From Chloroflexota bacterium (lineage in GTDB: Bacteria > Chloroflexota > UBA6077 > FW602-bin22 > JACPRP01): a stretch of 44,500 nucleotides of DNA. The stretch spans positions 1-44,500 of the forward strand of contig JAMCWX010000014.1 in assembly GCA_023480885.1 (NCBI GenBank), written 5' to 3'. The position numbers and the translations under genes were made by a program. Under the pieces are notes generated by a model, which was not told the DNA's origin, searched no databases, and worked only from the letters and a program-made list of their open reading frames with translations. Below, piece by piece: positions 24,843 through 32,910 of the stretch; within the stretch, counting starts at the first letter, position 1, and each line of letters opens with the position of its first letter.

Positions 24843-26354
24843 TCAGCAAAACGACGAAGGCCGCAGGCCGGCCAGCCTCTTGTAGATGGAACTCAGGGCC
24901 GGATACAGATCGCGGAATGTCTCGTAGAGGCCCTCGTAAACTGGTATAGCCCGGATGTCCGGCTCAAACGTCACCTCGTCAACAGTGGCCCAGGGGCAAC
25001 TGTCGTTTCCATACCAGCCTAGCGCTTTGCCAGCCACGCCGGCGGCACCTCTTACGGCAACGTCCTCAAAGGCGTCGGAACGGCGCACAGTGCGGCCCAT
25101 TACGGTAGCCAGTATCTGACACCAGAGTTCCGAACGGCTCCCACCTCCCGCGAACACGAGCGGGAACCGCCCACTGGCGTGGTTTGCGCTTGTCATCGCG
25201 TCCTCGATACTGCGGAAGGCGAAGGCGACGCCTTCCATTACTGAGCGGAATATCTCCCCGCGAGAGGTCGCCGTGCTCAATCCAATTAAGGCGCCACGGG
25301 CATCAGGATCGCGAAACGGCGCGCGCTCACCGGCCAGGTAGGGCAGAAAAATAAGTCCGCCTGACCCTGGAGGCGCAGCAGCCGCCACCTCTTCCACTGC
25401 CTGATAGGTGGCGTCCCGCGATATCGTGCGCCGCATCCAATCGAGGCTGCCGCCCGATGTCAGCATCGGCCCGATAAGGATCGTCCATTCTGGGACTGGA
25501 TGCCGAAGCGTGAAGATGCCTGACTGAGGGTTAGCCCTGTGGCCAGGGGTAGTCGTTGCCAGCCACCCACTCGTTCCCAGATACAAGTAGCTCATCCCTG
25601 GCTCGTCAGCCCCAATGCCGATGGCGGTCGTCGCCGCATCGCCTGCGCTGTGGAAAACCGGAGTTCGCGTGGGCAAGGAAAGCTGTGCGGCAGCCTCGTC
25701 TGTGAGATACCCGGCAGGTTCGTGGGTCGGCTTCAGGTCAGGCAACCAGTCCGTGCGTAGCCCCAGTGATTCTAGCAGCCCAACGGCCCACGTGTTGCTA
25801 TCAAGGTCCATCAAGCCTGTCGTCGAGGCTGTAGTCACGTCCGTGAGCTCGGCGCCACACGCCCGCCAGCTCACATAATCGTGTGCCCCCAATAGCAATC
25901 TCTCGGCCCTATGGTACAATTCTGGCTCGTTGCGCCTAAGCCACAGCAGCTTGGCGGGGAGACCGCTTGCGTCCTGCAAATTCCCGGTGACGTGGACCCA
26001 TTCCTCCACAGGGACGGCGCCCAATACGTCCGCAGCCTCGGCGGTTGCCCGCTGGTCTGAATAGAGGATAGCCGGCCGCAGCAGGTTGCCCTCGGCCGTC
26101 AGGACGAGGTCCTGCATCTGCCCGGTCAACGCCAGAGCGACCACTGCGACACCTGGGGCAGCGCAGGCCCGTAGAGCCTCACAAGCGGCGGCCCACCAGT
26201 CTTCGGGGGACTGTTCAGCCTGACCCGAAGCGCCCACCGCAGTCGCATAGCCCGCCTTGCCTCGGGCCACAATCCGTCCCTGGCGATCGATGGTCACTGC
26301 CTTGGCCGATGTGGTCCCGATGTCGACCGCTGCAATCACTTCTATTCGTCTCAT
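24843..26354 (-). CDS. FGGY-family carbohydrate kinase (xylulokinase-like)
   Basis: A 503-residue sugar kinase of standard FGGY length. The N-terminal ATPase-fold motif is AAVDIGTTSAKAVTIDRQGRIVA, followed by QSPEDWWAAACEAL, LTGQMQDLVL and the substrate-side LYSDQRATAEA. The second domain has AGDAATTAIGIGADEPGMSYLYLGTSGW, the PYLAGERAPFRDPDARG stretch seen in xylulokinases and the GGGSRSELWCQILATVMGR motif. It phosphorylates a keto-sugar or polyol imported by the neighbouring transporter; family similarity alone does not decide which. ATG 26354 is preferred over the longer frame because it lies 8 bases after the TrpA-like stop, with GAGAG upstream. Confidence 0.88.
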   Translation of the reverse strand: MRRIEVIAAVDIGTTSAKAVTIDRQGRIVARGKAGYATAVGASGQAEQSPEDWWAAACEALRACAAPGVAVVALALTGQMQDLVLTAEGNLLRPAILYSDQRATAEAADVLGAVPVEEWVHVTGNLQDASGLPAKLLWLRRNEPELYHRAERLLLGAHDYVSWRACGAELTDVTTASTTGLMDLDSNTWAVGLLESLGLRTDWLPDLKPTHEPAGYLTDEAAAQLSLPTRTPVFHSAGDAATTAIGIGADEPGMSYLYLGTSGWLATTTPGHRANPQSGIFTLRHPVPEWTILIGPMLTSGGSLDWMRRTISRDATYQAVEEVAAAAPPGSGGLIFLPYLAGERAPFRDPDARGALIGLSTATSRGEIFRSVMEGVAFAFRSIEDAMTSANHASGRFPLVFAGGGSRSELWCQILATVMGRTVRRSDAFEDVAVRGAAGVAGKALGWYGNDSCPWATVDEVTFEPDIRAIPVYEGLYETFRDLYPALSSIYKRLAGLRPSSFC

Positions 26355-26362
26355 AGAACTCT

Positions 26363-27160
26363 CTAGCCCCTCCTTCGCGTTGCGGCAGACAGGGAGCGGA
26401 CAAGGCCAGCCACTGCTTCCGGACCGTTGAGGCAGGCCTGAACAAGCGCTGTACCTACCACGACGCCGTCCGCACCAGCATCGGCCAGGGTGGCGACCTC
26501 TTCTGCCGTCTGGATGCCGAATCCTACTGCTACGGGGAGCGGCCTTCTTGCCAGAGCGTGGCGAACCTGGCTCAGGCTCCGAAGAGCCGTAGACAAGTCG
26601 ATGTCCTCTCCAGTGGTCTGCTGAGAGGACCTTAAGTAGACGAAGGCAAACGAGCACTGCCCAAGTTCCAGCAGGAGATCGGCGTGCGCAGGGCTGGCTA
26701 TGAAAGCTGCCATAGCCAGATTCTGGTGCTGCAGTCTGCCACAGACTTCGCCCGTCCATTCCAGCGGTAGGTCGGGAATCAGGATGCCATCTACCTTAGC
26801 TTCTAAACATCGTCGAAGGAAAGGGTCGATGCCATAGCGGAAGACAGTTGCCCAGTAACTCATGGCTATCACAGGAATGTCCCCGCTCAGGCGAACCGAT
26901 CCGGCGAGATCTAAGGCGCGACCCACGTCAATGCCACTGAGCCGCACAGATTCGAGAGCCTCGCGAATGATCTTGCCGTCGCAGGAAGGTTCATCCGCAG
27001 GCACACCGATCTCCATAATGTCTATCCCCGAAGTTGCCGCCAACCTCGCCATATCTGCGAATGTGATGGGGTCAGGGAAGCCAGCCGGTAGATAGCCGAT
27101 GAGCACAGCGCGATCATCAGCCCTGGTTGCAGCGAACAGAGATTCCACAGTATGTTTCAT
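26363..27160 (-). CDS. TrpA-like protein (tryptophan synthase alpha-family lyase) in a sugar operon
   Basis: A 265-residue TIM barrel with clear TrpA similarity. Counted from the start it has E50 (IMEIGVP), D61 (CDGKIIREA) and Y175 (FVYLRSS), which correspond to E. coli TrpA E49, D60 and Y175. The phosphate-site strands VAVGFGIQTAEEV and GVVVGTALV are kept, and T183-G184 remain in loop 6, but the usual R179-A-G-V is S-Q-Q-T. TrpA cleaves indoleglycerol phosphate to indole and glyceraldehyde 3-phosphate. No trpB or other trp gene is here; instead the gene lies between an ABC permease (ATGA overlap) and a sugar kinase. A lyase acting on a phosphorylated sugar-like compound is inferred. Confidence 0.85.
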   Translation of the reverse strand: MKHTVESLFAATRADDRAVLIGYLPAGFPDPITFADMARLAATSGIDIMEIGVPADEPSCDGKIIREALESVRLSGIDVGRALDLAGSVRLSGDIPVIAMSYWATVFRYGIDPFLRRCLEAKVDGILIPDLPLEWTGEVCGRLQHQNLAMAAFIASPAHADLLLELGQCSFAFVYLRSSQQTTGEDIDLSTALRSLSQVRHALARRPLPVAVGFGIQTAEEVATLADAGADGVVVGTALVQACLNGPEAVAGLVRSLSAATRRRG

Positions 27161-28131
27161 ATTCTTCGCCTGGCCAGGCCTGACACCAAGACAGCCAGTA
27201 TTATCGTTGCGCCGATCAGGATTTCCTGGATGTAGGAGTTCACCTGCGCGATGTTCAGGCCGTTGTTCAGCACGCCCAGTATGAGGACGCCGACGAAAGT
27301 GCCAGGGATGTTCGGCTGTCCTTCTTTGAACATAGTCATGCCCAGAAAGACAGCGGCGATCGACGTAAGCATTAGCGGTTCCCCGGCAAGGGGATGCGCT
27401 GAGGCAAGCCGGCTCGTGAGGACGATGCCGGCCAGCGAGGCGCCGAGCCCCGAGACAACGAAGGCGTAGAATCGCAGCCTTTTCGTGTCAATGCCCGATA
27501 GGAAGGCTGCCTCTGGATTGCCGCCAACGGCATACCAACGTCGGCCCAGAGTGGTCTGGGTGAGCACTAGCCAACTTACGCCGAGGACCGAGAAGACCAC
27601 TAATATCGGAGCGGGCATAGGTCCGACAGAACCCTGGCCGATGGTCAGAAAAGCAGCCGGGAGGTTGAACAGCGTCGAGCCGTCGGTGTACCACAAAGCT
27701 AACCCTCGAAAGGCGGTCATAGTGGCCAGTGTACTGACGAAGGCAGATAGTCTGAGATAGGATACCAGCAACCCGTTAAAGGCTCCTGCCAATGCACCAA
27801 GAACAAAACCCGCGACTATCACCGGAAACAGGCCGACTCCGTGGAGAAGCAAAGACGCGGTTATGACGCCACATAAGCTTGCCAGGGAACCGATGGAAAG
27901 ATCGAAATCGCCAACAACCATCACTATGGTCATGGTGGAAGCGACAATAGCGAGAATTGAGATCTGCTCCAGTATGTTGCGCAGGTTGATCGGACTCAAA
28001 AAGGTGCCCGGCCGCAGCAAGGAGAAGAAGACAACGATCATGACGAAGCCAGCCATCGTACCGTATCTGCGCAGCAGGCCTCTAATGTAAAGCTGATTGG
28101 ACTTTGCAGTTCGTAGGGCAATAGTCTTCAC
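27157..28131 (-). CDS. Sugar-type ABC transporter permease (RbsC-like)
   Basis: A 324-residue membrane protein of the BPD_transp_2 family. INLRNILEQISILAIVASTMTIVMVVGDFDLSIGSLASL is the RbsC hallmark near residues 45-85, followed by NGLLVSYLRLSAFVSTLATM, the coupling loop GRRWYAVGGNPEAAFLSGI and a C-terminal GVLILGVLNNGLNIAQVNSY helix. GTG 28131 is chosen over the longer frame: it overlaps the ATPase stop (GTGA) and has GGGAGG eight bases before it. It forms the channel of the importer and overlaps the TrpA-like gene by four bases, so these products are translationally coupled. Confidence 0.9.
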   Translation of the reverse strand: MKTIALRTAKSNQLYIRGLLRRYGTMAGFVMIVVFFSLLRPGTFLSPINLRNILEQISILAIVASTMTIVMVVGDFDLSIGSLASLCGVITASLLLHGVGLFPVIVAGFVLGALAGAFNGLLVSYLRLSAFVSTLATMTAFRGLALWYTDGSTLFNLPAAFLTIGQGSVGPMPAPILVVFSVLGVSWLVLTQTTLGRRWYAVGGNPEAAFLSGIDTKRLRFYAFVVSGLGASLAGIVLTSRLASAHPLAGEPLMLTSIAAVFLGMTMFKEGQPNIPGTFVGVLILGVLNNGLNIAQVNSYIQEILIGATIILAVLVSGLARRRI

Positions 28132-29636
28132 GCTGGGGGCCTCCCATAACACAATCTCAATAGCTCCTCCTGGTCCAACTGATCGGCCTCCACTGTGACC
28201 ACCAGATGCCCGTCGTGAAGCACGAGAATGCGATCAGAGAGGCCAATCAGTTCGGGCAGGTCAGAGGAAACAAGCAGCACTCCGCTTCCACTATCAGCTA
28301 TGCCGCGTATTGTCTGATAGATCTCGAACTTGGTTCCCACATCGACCCCTCGGGTAGGCTCGTCCAGAAGTAGCACTATGACCTGGCCGGCCAGGCACTT
28401 GCCCATGACAACCTTTTGTTGGTTCCCGCCCGACAACTGAGCGACATTCTGCCCGACATCGGCTGTCTTGATCCTCAGTCTATCGACAAGTCCCTTCGCC
28501 ACGAGAGCTTCGTGAGAGGGCCGAAGGAAGATATCGGCCAGGGCAAAGGAGCGCAAGTGTGCAAGTGTAAGGTTTTCAACCACCGACTGGCTAAGCACTA
28601 GCCCCTGTGACCGCCGCTCCTCAGGGACCATAGCTATGCCGGCCCGCAGGGCATGGCCAGGAGACTGCAGCGCAACGGACTTCCCGTCCAGGGTGACAGT
28701 ACCACCGCCACGACGCTCCGCTCCAAAGAGAAGCCTGAGCACCTCGCTCCTGCCTGAGCCCGCCAGCCCACCGATGCCAAGTATCTCGCCACGATGCAGG
28801 ACGAAGGAGACATCGCTCACTTTCGAGCTGGTCAGATGCGCGACCTCCAGGAGGGGCCTGCCAGGAGCTCTCGTTCGCTTCGGAAACACCTGACTCAAGC
28901 TTCTCCCAATCATCAGGCGGATCAAGTCATCGACGGAAGTCTGGCTAGCCGGCAAGGTTGAGACCACTCGGCCATCCCGCATCACCGTTATGCGGTCGGC
29001 GATCTCGAATATTTCCTCCAGTCGATGTGATACATAGAGAATAGATGTCCCGCGTTGCTTGAGGACGTGCAGCACACGAAAGAGGCGGCGTATCTCCTGG
29101 TCGCTCAGCGAGGCGGTTGGTTCATCGAGAATGAGAACCGTGGCTTGGACTGAGATAGCCCTGGCTATGGCAATCATTGTCTGTGTCGCTGGCGAGAGTT
29201 CACCCACAGGTACATCCAGAGGGATGTCCACATCCAGTAGGTCGGCTATCTGCTTCGCTGCGTGACGTAAGGAGAACCAATCTATCAGCCTAAAGCGCGT
29301 CGTCGGGTATGGTCTGCCAAGGAAGATGTTCTCGGTAGCATCGAGGTAAGGGACGAGGCTCAGTTCCTGGTGCAGTGCAGATATCCCCGCCTTGTAAGCG
29401 TCCCTTGCCGAAGTGAAGCTGATTGGAGTTCCGTTCACGAACATCGTTCCGCTGTCCGGGCGGACGACCCCGGAGATCATCTTGATCAAGGTGGACTTGC
29501 CGGCACCGTTCTCGCCAACCAGTCCATGTATCTCTCCCCTCACTACCTCAACGGTCGCGCCGTCGACTGCCCTAACGCCAGGATAGTCCTTCACTAGACC
29601 TTCAATTCTCAGTGCCATGTCCTGAGTGGCTACCAT
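28128..29636 (-). CDS. Sugar-type ABC transporter ATP-binding protein (RbsA-like, two ABC domains)
   Basis: About 502 residues with two fused ABC domains, the RbsA/XylG/MglA layout. Domain 1 has Walker A GENGAGKST, Walker B VLILDEPTASL and LSPATQTMIAIARA as its signature. Domain 2 has a degenerate Walker A (GLAGSGRSE), the signature LSGGNQQKVVMGK and Walker B VLLLDEPTRGVDV. It energises uptake through the RbsC-like channel. Several starts are possible: ATG 29636 is used; TTG 29648 and ATG 29618 are alternatives. It is the second gene of the operon, 29 bases after the regulator stop. Confidence 0.9.
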   Translation of the reverse strand: MVATQDMALRIEGLVKDYPGVRAVDGATVEVVRGEIHGLVGENGAGKSTLIKMISGVVRPDSGTMFVNGTPISFTSARDAYKAGISALHQELSLVPYLDATENIFLGRPYPTTRFRLIDWFSLRHAAKQIADLLDVDIPLDVPVGELSPATQTMIAIARAISVQATVLILDEPTASLSDQEIRRLFRVLHVLKQRGTSILYVSHRLEEIFEIADRITVMRDGRVVSTLPASQTSVDDLIRLMIGRSLSQVFPKRTRAPGRPLLEVAHLTSSKVSDVSFVLHRGEILGIGGLAGSGRSEVLRLLFGAERRGGGTVTLDGKSVALQSPGHALRAGIAMVPEERRSQGLVLSQSVVENLTLAHLRSFALADIFLRPSHEALVAKGLVDRLRIKTADVGQNVAQLSGGNQQKVVMGKCLAGQVIVLLLDEPTRGVDVGTKFEIYQTIRGIADSGSGVLLVSSDLPELIGLSDRILVLHDGHLVVTVEADQLDQEELLRLCYGRPPA

Positions 29637-29665
29637 AAGCCACAACACCCCCAGTCCGCGAGTCC

Positions 29666-30436
29666 CTACCTGTCACGAGCCAGGCTAGGAAGGTATTCGA
29701 CCGTGTAACGTTTGCCGCGACGAAACACTCGGAGTTCGACCCTCGCGGCCGGCATGTAGGCTTCGTCATACAAGAACGGCTTGCCGTCATCGGTGTAGCT
29801 GGTTCGGCGAGAGAAAAGGGCAACGGAGCCCTGCTCAAGGCTGAGCAAGGTCGCTATTTCCTGGGGCAAGAGGCAGGAAGTCAAGGTTTCCTGGTAAGAA
29901 GTGGCAATCAGGCCGATGCGATCTCTCAGGAAGCCATAAAGGGGACCTGCAGGATCGTACCCGGTAATCAGTTCACGGTATCTACCAGGGATGTAGGAGC
30001 GCTGATATATGATAGGCAAGCCTCCAATGAGCCTCAGGCGCGCCAGCGTGACAGTAGTAGACCCTCTGGAGATTCCGAGAGCGTCATTCGCCGAAGCGTG
30101 CCGCACCTTCAGGTCCAGCGAGAGAAGCCTTGTCTCAGCGGTGAGATTCTTCGATGCCACTTCATCGGCGAAGCTGCTCAGGTAAAGCATGTCGTGTCCG
30201 ATGCCCAGGTCTGCTACGAAGGTGCCCGTGCCGTGTTCGATCCGTATCACCCCGGCTTCGCGGAGCACGTCGAGCGCCTGACGGATGGTCATAACTGTAG
30301 TTCGCCACCTCCGAGCCAATTCTCTCTGGGATGGCAGTTGCTCAGCGGGAGCATAAGCCCCCTCCAGTATCTGACTCTTTAATTCGCTGGCGATTTGCAA
30401 GTACCTGGCCACCGGCCGCACCTCATCCTTTCGCAA
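29666..30436 (-). CDS. GntR-family regulator with UTRA ligand domain (HutC subfamily)
   Basis: About 256 residues. The N-terminal winged helix (8-75) has ARYLQIASELKSQILEGAY, LPSQRELARRWRTTVMTIRQALDVLREAGVI and the wing GTGTFVAD. The C-terminal UTRA domain (about 95-245) has SRGSTTVTLARLRLIGGLPIIYQRSYIP and FLYDEAYMPA, which bind small effectors such as sugar phosphates. It is first in the operon and should control it: a perfect palindrome (30454-30471) lies between its promoter and start. The start is uncertain. TTG 30436 opens the frame; GTG 30421, after AAAGGA, and GTG 30412, after GAGGTG, have better ribosome sites. Confidence 0.88.
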   Translation of the reverse strand: MRKDEVRPVARYLQIASELKSQILEGAYAPAEQLPSQRELARRWRTTVMTIRQALDVLREAGVIRIEHGTGTFVADLGIGHDMLYLSSFADEVASKNLTAETRLLSLDLKVRHASANDALGISRGSTTVTLARLRLIGGLPIIYQRSYIPGRYRELITGYDPAGPLYGFLRDRIGLIATSYQETLTSCLLPQEIATLLSLEQGSVALFSRRTSYTDDGKPFLYDEAYMPAARVELRVFRRGKRYTVEYLPSLARDR

Positions 30437-30453
30437 CCTTTTCAGGCAACAGA

Positions 30454-30471
30454 GTTATAGAACTCTATAAC
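30454..30471 (-). promoter_or_regulatory. Palindromic operator for the GntR regulator
   Basis: GTTATAGA-AC-TCTATAAC is a perfect 8-base dyad with a 2-base centre. It resembles GntR/HutC operators (GT-N-TA-rich-N-AC), begins at about the predicted transcription start and extends downstream. A bound repressor would block initiation or early elongation of the sugar operon, including the regulator's own gene. Confidence 0.75.
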
Positions 30472-30477
30472 ACGGCT

Positions 30478-30506
30478 AATATAGCAGCCATGACTGTGCT
30501 TGTCAA
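30478..30506 (-). promoter_or_regulatory. sigma70-type promoter of the sugar operon
   Basis: On the minus strand, TTGACA (30506-30501), a 17-base spacer and TATATT (30483-30478). The predicted start near 30471 falls at the edge of the palindromic operator. No other strong promoter was seen within the operon. Confidence 0.75.
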
Positions 30507-30575
30507 TACATTTCGGCTGGGGAAGTGTGATAGCCTCTGTGATAGCTGTACGCAGTCTATTGTGTGAGCTATTAG

Positions 30576-32297
30576 CTAAGTCAGCGGTAACTTGAAGTAG
30601 AAGGTTGAGCCACTGCCTTCCTCACTCTCGAACCATATCTTGCCGCCGTGCCGCTCTGCGATCTCCTTACTAATGAATAACCCCAACCCCATCCCCCCGA
30701 AGCCGGCAATGCCAGGTTGAATCTGAAAGAACGGCTCGAATACATGCCTCTGTTTCTCCTCAGGAATGCCCAGCCCATAGTCCTTCACGGACACGACTGC
30801 CTCGCCATCCATCTTGGAAACCGTTATCTCGACATCGCCGCCTCTAGGACTGTAGCGAATAGCGTTGTCGATGAGATTCGTGAGGACGACGTCAACCTGG
30901 TTCCGATCGGCATCCACAACGGTTTCGACATCGGCACGCACCAGCAGCCGATGCTTATCGGTTATCATCTGCAACCTGTCTGCGACCTCTTTGGTGAGGG
31001 CAGCCAGGTCCATTTTCTTCCTGTGCAGCTCCACATGGCCGGCGTGAAGCTCCGATACCGTCAGCATCTCGCTGACGAGCTCGCTGATGCGGTCAGTTTG
31101 TCTGACGACAATTTGTAGCACTTTGCGGTTTTCTTCGTTGGTTTCCCTCGAAAGCAGCAGTTGCGAGTAGCCTTTGATGATCGTCAAGGGAGTCCTCAAT
31201 TCGTGCGAGGCGACCGCGAGAAACTGTTCTCTGAGTTGCATCGCTCTCTGCACTTCGTCGGCCATGGCGTTGAACGAATTCCCCAGACGCTCCAACTCGT
31301 CTCCGGTGTTGATTTTCACCCATCGCTGCAAGTCTCCCCGGCCAAAAGCAACCGCGTTTTCGGAGAGTTGCTTTAGGGGCCGCGCCAGCAACTCTGCCAG
31401 CGCCAGAGCGAGCCCGATGCTGAAGACGACCACTGTGGCGAAGATTATCACGTTATTTCGCATCGCCTCTTGCACGGGAGCGAGGGCCACGTTAGCAGGC
31501 ATCGAGACGCCGACGACCCAGCCATATTTCGGCGTGGGAACGGCGACAACCATTCGTTCGCCCCCGAAAAGTCCGACCGTCCGTTCGCCGACGAAGACTC
31601 TTCCTTCCAACGCCGTGCGAATAGGCAGGTATCCTGATGCATCTCGCTCTTCCATGGTCAAGTCTGGCTTGCCTGTGCAGAAGGCTAACCTGCCCGTGCG
31701 ATCGGCCAGGAATACGCCCTGCCCGGGAGCGAGCTGCACGGCTTCTAGCGTCTCAGGGAAATGCTGAAGGCTGAGAGCTGATCCCACAGCCCCTACCAGC
31801 CCTCCATTCGCGCCCGTAATTGGCGCCACTACGGGAGCGATAGGCTTGCCAGTGACCCTTGACATAAGTACACCGACTACGATAGGCTCTCTTCTGCCGC
31901 GCACAAAGTCCTGGAACCATGCACGATCATACACGTTCGCAAGCCTGAAGCCGCCGGATGAGCCAACCAGATCGCCGTGAATATCGAATACATCTACGGC
32001 CGTGTCATATTGCGGATATATTGGCGCCAGCCTAGCTAGATAATTGTTTATGCGCTCACGATCGAAGGTAAGGATGACCGGGTCTGTTGCGTACGACTGT
32101 GCTATCCCCATCGCCTGGTCGAAGCTATCGTCCACGGCCACGCCCACAACCTGGGCCACGCGCACTTGATTTGAGAGGACATCGTCCTTTCGAACCGCAT
32201 AAAGGACCGTAAAGTTCTGAATCAAGAGGATCAGAACAGGCGCCAGAACCAGCAGAGCGCTGAGTATTAGCTTGTTACGCAGACTAAGCTTTAGCAC
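30576..32297 (-). CDS. Cache-HAMP sensor histidine kinase
   Basis: A 573-residue membrane kinase. Transmembrane segments at about 10-30 and 281-303 flank an extracytoplasmic dCache domain (about 35-275), which has WFQDFVRG and FLADRTGRLAF. HAMP (303-356) ends in SFNAMADEVQRA, HisKA has H365 in AVASHELRTPLTIIKGY, and HATPase_c has NLIDNAIRYSP, KDYGLGIP and GGMGLGLFISKEIAERHGG. It senses a small external ligand, often an organic acid or amino acid in this fold. No response regulator is adjacent, so its partner lies elsewhere. The first 171 residues match the truncated sensor at 6980. The start is GTG 32297, with no strong ribosome site. Confidence 0.9.
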   Translation of the reverse strand: MLKLSLRNKLILSALLVLAPVLILLIQNFTVLYAVRKDDVLSNQVRVAQVVGVAVDDSFDQAMGIAQSYATDPVILTFDRERINNYLARLAPIYPQYDTAVDVFDIHGDLVGSSGGFRLANVYDRAWFQDFVRGRREPIVVGVLMSRVTGKPIAPVVAPITGANGGLVGAVGSALSLQHFPETLEAVQLAPGQGVFLADRTGRLAFCTGKPDLTMEERDASGYLPIRTALEGRVFVGERTVGLFGGERMVVAVPTPKYGWVVGVSMPANVALAPVQEAMRNNVIIFATVVVFSIGLALALAELLARPLKQLSENAVAFGRGDLQRWVKINTGDELERLGNSFNAMADEVQRAMQLREQFLAVASHELRTPLTIIKGYSQLLLSRETNEENRKVLQIVVRQTDRISELVSEMLTVSELHAGHVELHRKKMDLAALTKEVADRLQMITDKHRLLVRADVETVVDADRNQVDVVLTNLIDNAIRYSPRGGDVEITVSKMDGEAVVSVKDYGLGIPEEKQRHVFEPFFQIQPGIAGFGGMGLGLFISKEIAERHGGKIWFESEEGSGSTFYFKLPLT

Positions 32298-32495
32298 GTT
32301 CGGGACGTCTCCGCCACGTCTCGGAGGGACGGTTTCGGCGAGCGCAGTTCCTCGCGGATCGAGAATCCCATCACTTTGCTCGCTGGCAGTCGCCTATAGA
32401 CCGGCTTCCTGCGTGCACGAGTCGTACCACGAATGAAGGAATGGGTTGCTCTAGTTGTGGACTCATAGTACAATCCTTTGGAGGTAGATGCAATA

Positions 32496-32816
32496 ATGAA
32501 TCTCTGGATTGTGGCGCTAGCGGTGTTCGTCTTGAATCTGCCATTTGGCTACTGGCGGGCAAACGTCAGGAAATTCTCGCTGCAGTGGATCTTGTCGATT
32601 CACGCGCCAGTTGTCCTGGCCATCGCGCTGCGCATCGTTTCAGGATTGGGCTGGCAGTTGGCGACCGTTCCCGTCCTGCTGGGCGTCTTCTCTCTCGGCC
32701 AATTTCTCGGCGGGACCATTCACGGATTGTGGCGAAGACAGGCGAGAGCATCGGCTTCCTCCTGCTTGATATGGGACGTGGTGAGGGAACTGCGCCGGAC
32801 GGCCTCGCGCGATTGA
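32496..32816 (+). CDS. Small hydrophobic membrane protein, function unknown
   Basis: A 106-residue protein with three predicted membrane helices: about 2-17 (LWIVALAVFVLNLPFG), 34-50 (HAPVVLAIALRIVSG) and 54-74 (LATVPVLLGVFSLGQFLGG). A basic C-terminal tail follows (WRRQARAS ... VRELRRTASRD). ATG 32496 follows GGAGGT (32480-32485) at 10 bases. I do not recognise a specific family. It is divergent from the histidine kinase at 32297, and its stop codon lies inside the -35 element of the downstream HIT gene promoter. Confidence 0.6.
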   Translation: MNLWIVALAVFVLNLPFGYWRANVRKFSLQWILSIHAPVVLAIALRIVSGLGWQLATVPVLLGVFSLGQFLGGTIHGLWRRQARASASSCLIWDVVRELRRTASRD

Positions 32817-32841
32817 CAGCAAGCGTGCATAGGGCTATTAT
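32813..32841 (+). promoter_or_regulatory. sigma70-type promoter of the HIT gene
   Basis: TTGACA (32813-32818), a 17-base spacer and TATTAT (32836-32841). The -35 hexamer contains the TGA stop codon of the preceding membrane-protein gene. It precedes the HIT start at 32911 by about 70 bases and probably also serves the acyl-CoA dehydrogenase gene. Confidence 0.7.
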
Positions 32842-32910
32842 ATGGGCACTACCTTGAGCCAGGAGGCTCTACCGGGTCTTACGCCGGTGCGAGCAACGGA
32901 GGTGTACCTG

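Noticed and set aside
26355..26759. N-terminal extension of the FGGY kinase frame
   Set aside because: It overlaps the TrpA-like gene, and the kinase domain begins exactly at MRRIEVIAAVDIGTTS; ATG 26354 is the sensible start.
32446..32474. Promoter TTGCTC-17-TACAAT before the small membrane-protein gene
   Set aside because: The predicted transcription start would fall on the ribosome binding site (32480-32485), so it is doubtful and not listed as a feature.
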